64,000 nucleotides of DNA from Burkholderiales bacterium. Its GTDB lineage: Bacteria > Pseudomonadota > Gammaproteobacteria > Burkholderiales > JAHFRG01. Location of the stretch: positions 142,392 to 206,391 of the forward strand of contig DASZZH010000028.1 in assembly GCA_035543335.1 (NCBI GenBank). Reading direction: 5' to 3'. This document shows, piece after piece, positions 8,041 to 17,263 of this stretch. Within the stretch, counting starts at the first letter, position 1, and the number at the start of each line of letters is the position of its first letter. Below the pieces are notes generated by a model. That model saw nothing but the letters and a program-made list of their open reading frames with translations, was not told the DNA's origin and made no database searches. The translations under genes were made by a program, and so were the position numbers.

Positions 8041-9112
8041 CTACGGAATCTCGTGGATTAACAGGCTTTTTTCCTGAAATTCGAGGCGCTGCTTAAGTGC
8101 CCAGGTGACATAAACCTCGCCGCGTTCATCGATCAGCATGGCAAGCTCCACGCCGAGCTTTTTGGCGGCTCCGCGCCAGCCGGCTACGCCCTCGATGAAA
8201 GGCGGCTTGGAAGCGGCGTCTGACAACGCTCCGGCATGCACTCCCGGAGAAATCACCACGGTTACCGCCTGCACGCCCTGGACCGGGAAGCCCGTGCGCG
8301 GGTCGATGATGTGGCAATAACGCATGCCGTCGCGCGTAAAGTAGCGCTGATAATCGCCCGAGGTGCCTATCGCTTCACCGTCCTTAAGTTCCAGTGTGGC
8401 TATCGCCGACGGCTGGCGCGGATGCTGGATGCCGACCCGCCAAGCGCGATCCCCGTGCTTGCCCAGCGCCATGATGTTGCCGCCGATGTTGATGAGCGCG
8501 TTTTTCACCCCTTGCGCGCGCAGATAGGGCGGCGTCGAGCGCATAGCCCTTGGCGTAACCGCCGAAATCCAGCTGTACTTTAGGGTTTTTGCCGTAAATC
8601 TCTTCGCCTTCAACCACTACATCGCTCATCTTCGGTTTGGCCGACACGATGCGCGCAATTTCCTCGGGATCGGGATTGGCGGGAAGAAACTCGTCGCTGT
8701 GAAAACCCCACAGGCCAACGAGTTTGCCGATTGCCGGATTGAAGAGTTCACCCGATTGCTCGGCCACTTCGGTCGCATGGCGGATAATGGCGGCCATCTC
8801 CGGCGTAATCGCCGTTCGCTGCGGGCTTTTAGCGAGAACGGCGTTGATGCGCGTGAGTTCGCCCGGCTTCCAGGCGTGCAGCAGGTGATGCAGCCGGTCA
8901 AAACCGGCAAGCACCTGCTTTGCTAATTGCTTCGCCCGCGCTTCATCCTCGCCGTAAATGCTGACTTCAACCAAAGTTCCAAAAACGAAGGATTGTTCCT
9001 GGTAGAGCGGTTCCTTGCCGCAGCCGGCAAGCCCAAGAAGGAGTGAAGCGGGAATAATAAATCTGCGGAAAAGAGCGAGAAGTGAGAAGTGAGAAGCGAG
9101 GGGTAACCTCAT
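8041..9112 (-). pseudogene. apbE: FAD:protein FMN transferase ApbE, frameshifted
   Basis: ApbE attaches FMN covalently to threonine in target flavoproteins on the outer side of the inner membrane. Two frames together make a complete family member: the first half has a lipoprotein signal ending LLLGLAGC, then FVFGTLVEVSIYG and LDFGGYAKGYALDAA; the second half continues YLRAQGVKNALINIGGNIMALG and ends near 8041. The junction lies at about 8524-8533 and needs loss of one base (or gain of two). The rest is well conserved, so sequence error or very recent decay are both possible. The start (ATG 9112 or 9118) is uncertain because a repeat array overlaps the signal-peptide coding region. Confidence 0.85.
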
Positions 9113-9250
9113 CCTCATCCCAACTCTCTCTCTGCGGGAGAGGGAGATTCTATGGCTTCGAGCTTTGGTAACAATGCCCTTCCCATGCATGGGGGGAGGA
9201 TGAGGGCGGGAGGTGGTCTCACCCCTCACGCCTTACGCCTCACCTCTCAC
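9073..9250. repeat. Inverted heptamer array between gshB and apbE
   Basis: Left-arm units AGTGAGA/AGTGAGA/AGCGAGG (9073-9103) and right-arm units CTCACGC/CTTACGC/CTCACCT (9219-9250) are inverse to each other. A GGATGAGG-rich and GCGGGAGAGGG segment lies between them. The right arm encodes the last residues of GshB and its stop codon; the left arm lies in the apbE signal region. Confidence 0.8.
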
Positions 9251-10183
9251 GGTTTTTTCCAGGGCGTCAATCATCATGCCGGCGACATTAAAGCCGGTCT
9301 GATCGGCGATTTCGCGCATGCAGGTGGGGCTGGTGACATTGATTTCGGTGAGGTAATCGCCAATCACGTCGAGGCCGACCAGAACCAAGCCTTCTTTGCG
9401 CAGCTCCGGACCGAGCGCTTCGGCGATTTCCCGGTCGCGCCTGGAGAGCGGCTGCGCCCTGCCTTCCCCGCCGGCGGCGAGATTGGCGCGGGTCTCGCCC
9501 GGCTTCGGGATCCGCGCCAGCGCGTACGGCACCACTTTGCCGTCAATCAGCAGGATGCGCTTGTCGCCTTTGACGATTTCCGGGATGTAGCGTTGCGACA
9601 TGATGGTCCGTGTTCCATGCTGCGTCAGCGTTTCGATGGTAGCGTTGAGATTCACATCCTGTTCGCGCACGCGGAATACCGATCGCCCCGCCATTCCGTC
9701 GAGCGGCTTGAGAATCACGTCTTGATGCTGTGCCAGGAATTTCAAAATCAGTTCGGCCCGGCGCGTCACCAAGCTCGGCACGGTAAATGCGTTGAATTTG
9801 GCGATGGCGAGTTTTTCGTTGTAATCGCGCAGCGCCCGCGGCCTGTTGAACACTTTTGCGCCCTGCACCTCCGCGAGTTCGAGGAGATACGTGCTGTAGA
9901 TATACTCCATGTCAAACGGCGGGTCCTTGCGCATCAGCACGGCATCAAAGCGCTCAAGCGGCATGACTTCAATCTCGCTGACCCGATACCAGTCGTCTTC
10001 GTCGTCGGTGAGCGTGAGTTTGCGCGCATGGCCCAACACTCTGCCCAATTGCAACACTATGTCCTGCTGCTCCATGACATAGAGCAGGTGGCCGCGCGCC
10101 GCGGCTTCGCGCATCATGGCAAAACTGGAGTCTTTATAGGTCTTGATTGAATCGAGCGGGTCGAGGATAAAAGCGAATTTCAT
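9233..10183 (-). CDS. gshB: Glutathione synthetase
   Basis: GshB joins glycine to gamma-glutamylcysteine with ATP, the second step of glutathione synthesis. The 316-residue ATP-grasp enzyme begins MKFAFILDPLDSIKTYKDSSFAMMREA and shows VILKPLDGMAGRSVF (nucleotide binding) and INVTSPTCMREI (metal and product site). It lies nine bases after gshA, forming a two-gene operon. Its last residues (TVRGEA) and its stop codon are encoded in the edge of a repeat array, so the native C-terminus may have been altered slightly. Confidence 0.96.
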   Translation of the reverse strand: MKFAFILDPLDSIKTYKDSSFAMMREAAARGHLLYVMEQQDIVLQLGRVLGHARKLTLTDDEDDWYRVSEIEVMPLERFDAVLMRKDPPFDMEYIYSTYLLELAEVQGAKVFNRPRALRDYNEKLAIAKFNAFTVPSLVTRRAELILKFLAQHQDVILKPLDGMAGRSVFRVREQDVNLNATIETLTQHGTRTIMSQRYIPEIVKGDKRILLIDGKVVPYALARIPKPGETRANLAAGGEGRAQPLSRRDREIAEALGPELRKEGLVLVGLDVIGDYLTEINVTSPTCMREIADQTGFNVAGMMIDALEKTVRGEA

Positions 10184-10192
10184 GGGGCGGCG

Positions 10193-11485
10193 CTAGGCGG
10201 TTGCTTTTTCGAAAACCTTTTCACCTTGCTCAAGCTCAACGGCGGCGGCAACTAGGGCGAGGCGCGCAATCACGCCGTAAACATAAAAGCGGTTAGGCAC
10301 GCAGCCCGGCTTGGTCGGATCGGGGAGCACGCAGGGGCTTTCAAACGCCAGCGGCACGAATTGCATGCCGGGCGAATTGAGATTCTCGTCCACGCCGCGA
10401 CCGGTGTGCACGCGGTAGAAGCCGCCCACCACGAAATGGTCAATCAGGTACACCACCGGCTCGGCCACCGCTTCGTTGACGCTTTCAAAGGTGTACACGC
10501 CTTCCTGCACCATGACTTCAGTGACCGCTAGGCCTTCCTTCACCACCGCCATCTTGTTGCGCTGCTTGCGGTTGAGATCTCGTACTTCCGAGGCGTCCTT
10601 CACCGTCATGATGCCCATGCCGTAGGTGCCGGCATCGGCCTTGACGATGACGAAGGGTTCTTCCTTGACGCCGTATTCTTGATATTTCTTGCGGACATCC
10701 CGCAGAATCTGGTCCACCCACGACGCCAGACATTCTTCCCCGCGCCGTTCCTGGAAATTGATTTCGCCGCAGGTCGCGAAATAGGGATTAATCAGCCAGG
10801 GATCTATATTGACGAGCTTGGAAAATTCCTCAACGACCTTGTTGTAATAGGCGAAATGGTTGGATTTGCGCCGCGTCACCCAGCCGGCGTGCAGCGGTGG
10901 CAACAGGGCCTGCTCAAGATTTTTCAGGATATCCGGAACGCCCGCCGACAAGTCGTTATTGAGCACCACCACGCAGGGGTCGAAGTCGGCAAGGCCCAGA
11001 CGGTTGTTCTTGCGCACCAGCGGCTCCAGCGTAAGGCTGCCGCCGTCGGACAGTTTCATGTCGGTGGGCGCGGTGATTTCGGGAAGCAAGCTGCCGACGC
11101 GCACATTCATTCCCGCCTGGCGCAGGATGGAGGCGAGCATGGCCACGTTTTGCAGATAAAAGGTGTTGCGCGTGTGGTTTTCGGGAATAATCAACGCGCC
11201 CTTGGCGTCGGGGCAGATTTTTTCCACTGCCGTCATCGCCGCCTGCACGCACAGCGGCATGAAATCGGGATTGAGGTTGTTGAAGCCGCCGGGAAAGAGA
11301 TTGGTGTCCACCGGCGCGAGCTTGAAACCGCTGTTGCGCAAGTCCACCGAGGCGTAAAACGGCACGCTATGCTCCTGCCATTGGCCGCGCAGCCAATGCT
11401 CGATGGCGGAAACCTTCTCCACCAGTTTTATTTCCAGTTCGGGCGCCTGCCCGGGAAGTGCAGCGGTTAAATGGGGAACGGCCAT
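10193..11485 (-). CDS. gshA: Glutamate-cysteine ligase, proteobacterial type
   Basis: This enzyme makes gamma-glutamylcysteine, the first and limiting step of glutathione synthesis. The 430-residue protein belongs to the type found in betaproteobacteria and relatives (the TIGR02049-like group), not the E. coli type: see VDTNLFPGGFNNLN, KADAGTYGMGIMTV and the C-terminal NRFYVYGVIARLALVAAA. It is followed directly by gshB. The start at 11485 gives MAVPHLTAALPGQ. Confidence 0.94.
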   Translation of the reverse strand: MAVPHLTAALPGQAPELEIKLVEKVSAIEHWLRGQWQEHSVPFYASVDLRNSGFKLAPVDTNLFPGGFNNLNPDFMPLCVQAAMTAVEKICPDAKGALIIPENHTRNTFYLQNVAMLASILRQAGMNVRVGSLLPEITAPTDMKLSDGGSLTLEPLVRKNNRLGLADFDPCVVVLNNDLSAGVPDILKNLEQALLPPLHAGWVTRRKSNHFAYYNKVVEEFSKLVNIDPWLINPYFATCGEINFQERRGEECLASWVDQILRDVRKKYQEYGVKEEPFVIVKADAGTYGMGIMTVKDASEVRDLNRKQRNKMAVVKEGLAVTEVMVQEGVYTFESVNEAVAEPVVYLIDHFVVGGFYRVHTGRGVDENLNSPGMQFVPLAFESPCVLPDPTKPGCVPNRFYVYGVIARLALVAAAVELEQGEKVFEKATA

Positions 11486-11557
11486 GGGAAATGCAGCCTC
11501 GAAAAGGGAAAGGCTATTGTAACGGAAAGCGCAAGGCCGCGTCAGGAGCGGCGGGCG

Positions 11558-11583
11558 AAAAAAGGGGGCGCTGGTGCGCCCCC
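11558..11583 (-). terminator. Intrinsic terminator after amtB
   Basis: GGGGGCGC and GCGCCCCC (11564-11583) form a perfect 8-bp stem with a four-base loop. Reading on the minus strand it is followed by six T (11558-11563). It ends the porin-glnK-amtB unit before gshA. Confidence 0.9.
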
Positions 11584-11609
11584 GTCAGGAGAACTTCTTG
11601 TTATGACGT

Positions 11610-13010
11610 TTACATCACTTGCTCGCCGTGCAGGGCGATATCCAGCCCTTCGCGTTCCTGCTCTTCGGTGACCCTTATGCCCATCACCATATCGAGCACC
11701 TTGAAGATGATGAGGCTCATGACGAAGCTGAAGATGAGAGTCGAGGAAGCGCCGATGAACTGAATGAGCAACTGCCCGGGATTTCCTTCCAGCACGCCGG
11801 CGGTGCCGCCGATGTCCTTCACTGCGAACACGCCGGTGAGGAGCGCGCCGGTAAAGCCGCCTATGCAGTGCACCCCGAAGGCATCGAGCGAGTCATCGTA
11901 GCCGAGCTTGTTCTTGAGCCAGCTCGTGGCCCAGAAGCAGAATACGCCAGCGGCGACGCCGATCCACAGAGAGCCGATCGGGGCGACGAAGCCTGACGCC
12001 GGGGTAATCGCCACCAAACCTGCTACCGCACCCGAAGCGATGCCGAGAACGGAGGGTTTGCCTTTGACGATCCACTCGGCGAACATCCAGGCGAGCGCCG
12101 CCGCGGCGGTGGCGATTTGGGTCACCGCCATCGCCATGCCGGCGCGGCCATCCGCGGCGACCGCGGAGCCGGCGTTGAAGCCGAACCAACCCACCCACAG
12201 CAAAGATGCGCCGATGACGGTGAGCACCAGGTTATGCGGCGGCATCGCTTCCTTGCCGTAACCCACGCGTTTGCCCAACACCAGCGCCGCGGCGAGGCCC
12301 GCGATACCGGAATTGATATGCACCACCGTGCCGCCTGCGAAGTCGAGCACGCCCAGCGCGGCGAGCCAGCCCGAGGGCTCCCACACCCAGTGCGCGATGG
12401 TCGCATACACCACCACCTGCCAAATGCCCATGAACCACAGCATTGCCGAGAATTTCATGCGGTCGGCGAACGAACCGCAAATCAGCGCCGGCGTGATGAT
12501 GGCGAATGTCATTTGGAAGCACATGTACACCGATTCGGGAACGGTGAGCCCCAAGTGCGAGACCGCGATCTTCGAGCCATTCTGGAATATCATGCCGTGC
12601 AGGAACAGGCGGTCAAAACTGCCAAAGTAAGGGGTACTGCCTGGCGTAAAGGCCAAGCTGTAGGCTACGATCATCCACACCACTGTCACCAGACAGGTCA
12701 CGGCAAAACTCTGCATCACGGTGGCCAGCACGTTTTTCTTTCTTACCATGCCGCCGTAGAAAAGTGCCAGGCCGGGAATGGTCATCATCAGCACCAGCGC
12801 GGTCGAAGCCAGCATCCACGCCGTGTCGCCAGAGTTGATCTTGGCGACGTCGACCACCACCGGAGCGGTGGGCGCCGCCGGAGCGGCAGCCGGAGCAGCT
12901 GCAGCAGGCGCGGCAGCCGGAGCAGCAGGTGCTTTTTGCTCTTCAGCGAGCGACATGCCGCTGAAACTCATCGCGGCAAACAGGGCCAGAGCGGTAAATA
13001 AACGTTTCAT
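11610..13010 (-). CDS. amtB: Ammonium transporter
   Basis: AmtB conducts ammonium/ammonia across the inner membrane as a trimer. The 466-residue precursor has a cleavable signal (MKRLFTALALFAAMSFSGMSLA), an unusual Ala/Pro linker of about 25 residues (AAPAAAPAAPTAPVV), then eleven membrane segments with family motifs ALFYGGMVRKKN, DFAGGTVVHINSG (pore histidine), NAGSA and DAFGVHCIGG (second pore histidine). It follows glnK by ten bases, the classical pairing in which the PII protein blocks the channel when nitrogen is plentiful. GGAGAG precedes the start. Confidence 0.95.
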   Translation of the reverse strand: MKRLFTALALFAAMSFSGMSLAEEQKAPAAPAAAPAAAAPAAAPAAPTAPVVVDVAKINSGDTAWMLASTALVLMMTIPGLALFYGGMVRKKNVLATVMQSFAVTCLVTVVWMIVAYSLAFTPGSTPYFGSFDRLFLHGMIFQNGSKIAVSHLGLTVPESVYMCFQMTFAIITPALICGSFADRMKFSAMLWFMGIWQVVVYATIAHWVWEPSGWLAALGVLDFAGGTVVHINSGIAGLAAALVLGKRVGYGKEAMPPHNLVLTVIGASLLWVGWFGFNAGSAVAADGRAGMAMAVTQIATAAAALAWMFAEWIVKGKPSVLGIASGAVAGLVAITPASGFVAPIGSLWIGVAAGVFCFWATSWLKNKLGYDDSLDAFGVHCIGGFTGALLTGVFAVKDIGGTAGVLEGNPGQLLIQFIGASSTLIFSFVMSLIIFKVLDMVMGIRVTEEQEREGLDIALHGEQVM

Positions 13011-13020
13011 GGTGCTCTCC

Positions 13021-13368
<348 letters not shown>

Positions 13369-13386
13369 TTAAAGTGAGTGAGCAGC

Positions 13387-14571
13387 TTAAAACTTGAACA
13401 GCGCTTCGAGGGCGACCGACGATTGGCCCTTGCCTGTGCCTCTAGTCGCTGCGAAGCCGGGATCCTCGAACGGGCCACTGGGCGGGTTGCCGTTCGAACG
13501 GTCATAACGCACTTCGCCACGCAGTTCGATGTTCTTGGTCGGCAGATAGGCCATGGTATAGGTCACTTCCTTCCACTTCTGTACCACGCCGGTGCGGTAG
13601 CCGTCCTTGTCATCGAAATACTCGGCCCGCAGCGTGCCGCGCCATTGGTCGGTGAACTGATAAACGGCATAGGCCGCAATCCCCCACCATCTTGCCGTGT
13701 TGTTGCCTGTGACATCAGCCGTGGAGGCGTTCTGTTGCATGGCCAAGTCAGGGTTCAGAATCAAGGTCAACTTGTCGGTGGCGTTATAGGTCACGAGCGC
13801 ATCCACCAGTCCGCGGTTGCCTGCGGCGCCCCCAGGTGTACCAACGCCGCCCCCCGGAGCCGGGAAGACCTGTTCTTTGCCAAAATAGCCTTGCGTGGTC
13901 ACGGTAAGGTTTTTGAGCGGCGCGTAGGAAAAACCCGCCTCAATGGTTTTCGCGCTGTTCGCGTCCCTCAGTTGGTCCCAGCCATTGTTCACACCAAGGA
14001 TCAGGCTTACCTTGTCGTTGACCGCGTAGGTGCCGCGCACGCCGGTGTGGGTGAACGGGATTGCATAACCGAACAGAATTGAGCGCGAGAAATTCGTGTC
14101 CTGCGTGGGGTTAATCACTTCCGCGCCAGCCAGCGTCACATATTTGCCACCAATCAGCGTATACGGCCCCTTAGCGTATTGCACAAAGGCTTGCGTGACA
14201 TCGAAGTTGGTGGTGCCGGCTGTTCCAAGAGCATGAATGATGTCGGCATCCTCACCCGCGATCAGGTTAACCAAAGCACCAAATCCTTCTTTTGGCTGCT
14301 TGGCGAGTGTGAATGCAGCTTGATGCACGCTGAACGAATCGCGCCTTGCATCAAACACCCGGTTCGCAAAACCACCGACGAAAAATCCGTTGCTGGTGAG
14401 ATGCGAGTAAGAAACGTCGAGGTAGCCGTTAAGCGACAACCCCCAGGCATCCAGCACATCGTCGAGCGCGGGGATGGGTATTTTCGGTTTCGCCGGAGCA
14501 TCCTCGGCCAATACCAAAGCCGGCATACTCAACAAACCCGCTGCGACCAGAGCGTGAGTGAGTTTTCTCAT
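13387..14571 (-). CDS. Outer-membrane beta-barrel porin (BBP2/OmpL-like)
   Basis: The 394-residue precursor has a signal peptide (MRKLTHALVAAGLLSMPALVLA) and then LNGYLDVSYSHLTSNGFF, and many alternating beta strands ending in ALFKF with the terminal Phe of outer-membrane barrels. It resembles the putative beta-barrel porin-2 group that is often linked to amtB/glnK. The start at 14571 has AAGGAAACAACC upstream; a longer frame is not needed. It is the first gene of the porin-glnK-amtB unit, so it may let nitrogen compounds pass the outer membrane. The substrate is an inference from context. Confidence 0.85.
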   Translation of the reverse strand: MRKLTHALVAAGLLSMPALVLAEDAPAKPKIPIPALDDVLDAWGLSLNGYLDVSYSHLTSNGFFVGGFANRVFDARRDSFSVHQAAFTLAKQPKEGFGALVNLIAGEDADIIHALGTAGTTNFDVTQAFVQYAKGPYTLIGGKYVTLAGAEVINPTQDTNFSRSILFGYAIPFTHTGVRGTYAVNDKVSLILGVNNGWDQLRDANSAKTIEAGFSYAPLKNLTVTTQGYFGKEQVFPAPGGGVGTPGGAAGNRGLVDALVTYNATDKLTLILNPDLAMQQNASTADVTGNNTARWWGIAAYAVYQFTDQWRGTLRAEYFDDKDGYRTGVVQKWKEVTYTMAYLPTKNIELRGEVRYDRSNGNPPSGPFEDPGFAATRGTGKGQSSVALEALFKF

Positions 14572-14618
14572 GGTTGTTTCCTTTCTTGATTGGGAACGTA
14601 AAATTGCAGACATGCTCT

Positions 14619-14634
14619 AGCACGGCTTGTGCCA
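14619..14634 (-). promoter_or_regulatory. Sigma-54 promoter for porin-glnK-amtB
   Basis: The minus strand reads TGGCACAAGCCGTGCT, with the GG-N10-GC spacing required for sigma-54; the -24 hexamer TGGCAC is perfect and the -12 element is one base from TTGC. The predicted +1 lies near 14608, giving a leader of about 37 bases. A perfect NtrC half-site, TGCACCA, lies on the plus strand at 14696-14702, about 60 bases upstream; the other half is poor. Confidence 0.78.
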
Positions 14635-14787
14635 GATTAAATTGGTTTGTGAATCAAGTCGTTGAAACGAAGACCGGGGATCGCTCAAAATTCCGTGCAC
14701 CAATTCAATGCCGAATCGTTAGGCCACGCACAGATACGGTGCGAGCCGCAAATTTGCTACACTGCTTGCAAAGGCCAAGGAGAAAAC

Positions 14788-15033
14788 ATGCTTAACCAAA
14801 AAATTCTCGACGAGATGAGCAAGCGGGTGAGCGATGCGCTGGCGCAAAGCCCGGCCAAGGATATTGAAAAAAATCTGCGTGCGCTGCTCGCTTCGCTGTT
14901 TGCGCGCCTCGATCTGATTACCCGCGAGGAATTCGACGTGCAGCAGGAGGTCTTGAAACGCGCCCGCGAAAAACTCGCTGTGCTCGAAGCCCGAATCGCC
15001 GAGCTTGAGAAAAGTAAACGAGTGAACAAGTGA
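14788..15033 (+). CDS. ubiK: Ubiquinone biosynthesis accessory factor UbiK
   Basis: UbiK (YqiC, BMFP family) is a small trimeric coiled-coil protein that supports aerobic ubiquinone synthesis together with UbiJ. The 81-residue product begins MLNQKILDEMSKRVSDALAQSPAKDIEKNLRALLASLFARLDLITREEFDVQQEVL, which is diagnostic, and ends in a heptad-rich helix. AAGGAG lies before the ATG at 14788; an upstream ATG is not used by the family. The final residues and stop lie in a repeat array. UbiJ is encoded at 30403-30972 in this window. Confidence 0.92.
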   Translation: MLNQKILDEMSKRVSDALAQSPAKDIEKNLRALLASLFARLDLITREEFDVQQEVLKRAREKLAVLEARIAELEKSKRVNK

Positions 15034-15050
15034 ACGAGTGAACAGGTAAA
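15012..15050. repeat. Short tandem array at the ubiK 3' end
   Basis: Units GTGAACAA, GTGAACGA and GTGAACAG repeat with a period of eight, flanked by GTAAACGA and GTAAAC. Only one arm is present. It encodes the last residues of UbiK (KRVNK) and its stop codon. Confidence 0.75.
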
Positions 15051-15072
15051 CTCGGAATTCGGAACTGACTTC

Positions 15073-16575
15073 ATGCCCCTCGCCGTCCTCTACAGCCGTG
15101 CGCTGGCCGGCATGGAAGCGCCGCTGGTTACCGTGGAAGTGCATCTTGGCTCCGGTTTGCCAAGCTTTACCATCGTTGGCCTGCCCGAGGTGGAAGTGAA
15201 AGAAAGCAAAGACCGGGTGCGCGCGGCGCTTTTGAATTGCCGTTTTGAATTTCCGGCGCGGCGCATCACCGTCAACCTCGCGCCCGCCGATCTGCCGAAA
15301 GAAAGCGGGCGTTATGATTTGCCGATTGCATTGGGCATACTCGCCGCTTCGAGACAAATTCCCGCTGAACGGCTCGCCGAATACGAAATCGCCGGAGAAC
15401 TGGCGCTGACCGGCGAGCTGCGCCCGATCCGCGGCGCGTTGGCGATGACTTATTCCGCCGCGCGCTCCGGCCGCGCGTTTATTCTTCCGGTCGAAAACGC
15501 CACCGAAGCGGCTCTGGTTTCGGAAGCGGAAATCTTTCCCGCGGCTACGCTCATGCAGGTCTGCGCGCATTTGAACGGAGCCGAACCGCTTGACCGCTGC
15601 ACGGAAAAACCTCACGCCGCCGCTCCGTCTTATGAAGACATGCAGGAAGTCAAAGGCCAGGGCCACGCCAAGCGCGCGCTGGAAATAGCCGCAGCTGGCG
15701 GCCACAGCATGTTGATGGTCGGCCCGCCGGGCACCGGCAAAAGCATGCTGGCCTCGCGCTTTCCCGGCATCCTTCCGGAAATGACTGAGGAGCAGGCGCT
15801 GGAATCGGCGGCGATGCAGTCGCTTGCTTCCGGCGGCTTCAAGACCGAAAACTGGAGAAAGCGGCCCTACCGCGCGCCGCATCATACGGCATCAGCGGTG
15901 GCGCTGGTGGGCGGCGGCGGCAATCCGCGTCCCGGCGAAATTTCACTCGCGCTGCACGGTGTGTTGTTTCTCGATGAGCTGCCCGAGTTCGACCGCAAGG
16001 TTCTGGAAGTTTTGCGCGAACCGCTGGAATCAGGGCGCATCACCATCTCACGCGCCGCGCACCAGGCGGATTTTCCGGCGCAGTTCCAGTTGCTGGCGGC
16101 GATGAATCCCTGTCCCTGCGGCTATCTCGGCCATTTCGGCGGAAGATGCAAATGCACGCCTGATCAAATCTGGCGTTACCGCGGCCGCATCTCCGGACCG
16201 CTTCTGGACCGCATCGATATCCAAATCGAAGTGCCGGCGGTGCCGGAAGCGGAGCTGACGCGGCAGGCAAGCGGAGAATCCTCGGGCGCAATGCGCGAGC
16301 GCGTGGAAGCCGCATACCGGCGCCAGCTCGCGCGCCATGGCAAGCCGAACGCGCAATTGACGACCCGCGAAGTCGATGAAATTTGCGTCCCGGATGTGCA
16401 AGGACTGCAGTTGCTGAAGCAAGCCATCGGCCGCCTGAACCTCTCCGCACGCGCCTATCACCGCATTCTCAAAGTCGCGCGCAGCATCGCCGATCTCGCC
16501 GAGACGCACACTATCTCATCTTCGCATATCGCCGAAGCTGTGCAGTACCGGAGGTTCTTCGATCGGGCCGGATAG
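15073..16575 (+). CDS. comM: ComM/YifB-family AAA+ ATPase (magnesium-chelatase-like)
   Basis: ComM is a hexameric helicase that promotes branch migration during natural transformation. The 500-residue protein has the N-terminal Lon-protease-like fold (LYSRALAGMEAPLVTVEVHLGSGLPSFTIVGLPE), Walker A MVGPPGTGKSML near residue 217, Walker B VLFLDELPEF, the zinc-like cluster PCPCGYLGHFGGRCKC, and the Mg-chelatase C-terminal domain. The start at 15073 follows the repeat array after ubiK by about 20 bases. Whether this organism is transformable cannot be judged here. Confidence 0.93.
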   Translation: MPLAVLYSRALAGMEAPLVTVEVHLGSGLPSFTIVGLPEVEVKESKDRVRAALLNCRFEFPARRITVNLAPADLPKESGRYDLPIALGILAASRQIPAERLAEYEIAGELALTGELRPIRGALAMTYSAARSGRAFILPVENATEAALVSEAEIFPAATLMQVCAHLNGAEPLDRCTEKPHAAAPSYEDMQEVKGQGHAKRALEIAAAGGHSMLMVGPPGTGKSMLASRFPGILPEMTEEQALESAAMQSLASGGFKTENWRKRPYRAPHHTASAVALVGGGGNPRPGEISLALHGVLFLDELPEFDRKVLEVLREPLESGRITISRAAHQADFPAQFQLLAAMNPCPCGYLGHFGGRCKCTPDQIWRYRGRISGPLLDRIDIQIEVPAVPEAELTRQASGESSGAMRERVEAAYRRQLARHGKPNAQLTTREVDEICVPDVQGLQLLKQAIGRLNLSARAYHRILKVARSIADLAETHTISSSHIAEAVQYRRFFDRAG

Positions 16576-16617
16576 CCGATTTGACTGAGAGCCGAATATG
16601 TTTCAAAGTTGCGCTTC

Positions 16618-17259
16618 ATGCGAAAAGTGATACTGAAAACTTTGAGCGCAGCCGTGCTGCTCGGCCTGTTTGCAACATACTGCGCGACAGTGCGGCCGTT
16701 GGACGCCGCCAAGCGGGAGCTCGCAACGGCGGCAGAGTGTTGCGCGAGCTATGCGCAATTCTATTTCGAGCCGCTCAATTTCAGTGAGACTGAAAGCATC
16801 ACGATTAATCGCGAAAGCCCCGCTTTTCAGTTTGATACCGGCAAAAGCTATTTCAAGGCGTTTCGCCTACCGGTCACGGACAAACCCTATGCGATCATCG
16901 TCCAAAGTTATTTCATCGAGGACACAACCCGTTCCGGAGCGTCGTTTGTTTTCAGCCCGGCGGTGATGTTCCTCGATGCAGGCTACGGTGTGACCCGCAG
17001 GCTGGATAATAGCCTGGATGCGGCGATCGACACCGGTGACAGCCTGAGCAAAGCCAAGCTGGAAACGCGAATACCCGTCAATCCCCGCTCCGCAGAAGAA
17101 AGGTTCGTGGTCATCTATACTACCGCCGCGCTGCTTGATAAAGCGACAATTCTGAAAGTCTACAAATACGCACGAGGGGGGACGATTGAAGACCATTATC
17201 CGCTGCCGAACGCGCCAGTCGGCGAACTCAAGGTGAGCCTGACTCCCAGGCGCAATTAA
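16618..17259 (+). CDS. Exported MalM-like protein
   Basis: This 213-residue protein has an N-terminal hydrophobic segment (KTLSAAVLLGLFATYC) that could be a signal or lipoprotein signal. The segment AAECCASYAQFYFEPLNFSETESITINRESPAFQFDTGKSYFKAFRLP matches the pattern of MalM, the maltose-operon periplasmic protein (paired Cys, then GKSYFKAFRLP). No maltose genes are nearby, so the maltose link should not be carried over. The ATG at 16618 is preferred to a TTG three codons upstream. It is followed after four bases by a VIT-family gene. Confidence 0.65.
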   Translation: MRKVILKTLSAAVLLGLFATYCATVRPLDAAKRELATAAECCASYAQFYFEPLNFSETESITINRESPAFQFDTGKSYFKAFRLPVTDKPYAIIVQSYFIEDTTRSGASFVFSPAVMFLDAGYGVTRRLDNSLDAAIDTGDSLSKAKLETRIPVNPRSAEERFVVIYTTAALLDKATILKVYKYARGGTIEDHYPLPNAPVGELKVSLTPRRN

Positions 17260-17263
17260 TTCG

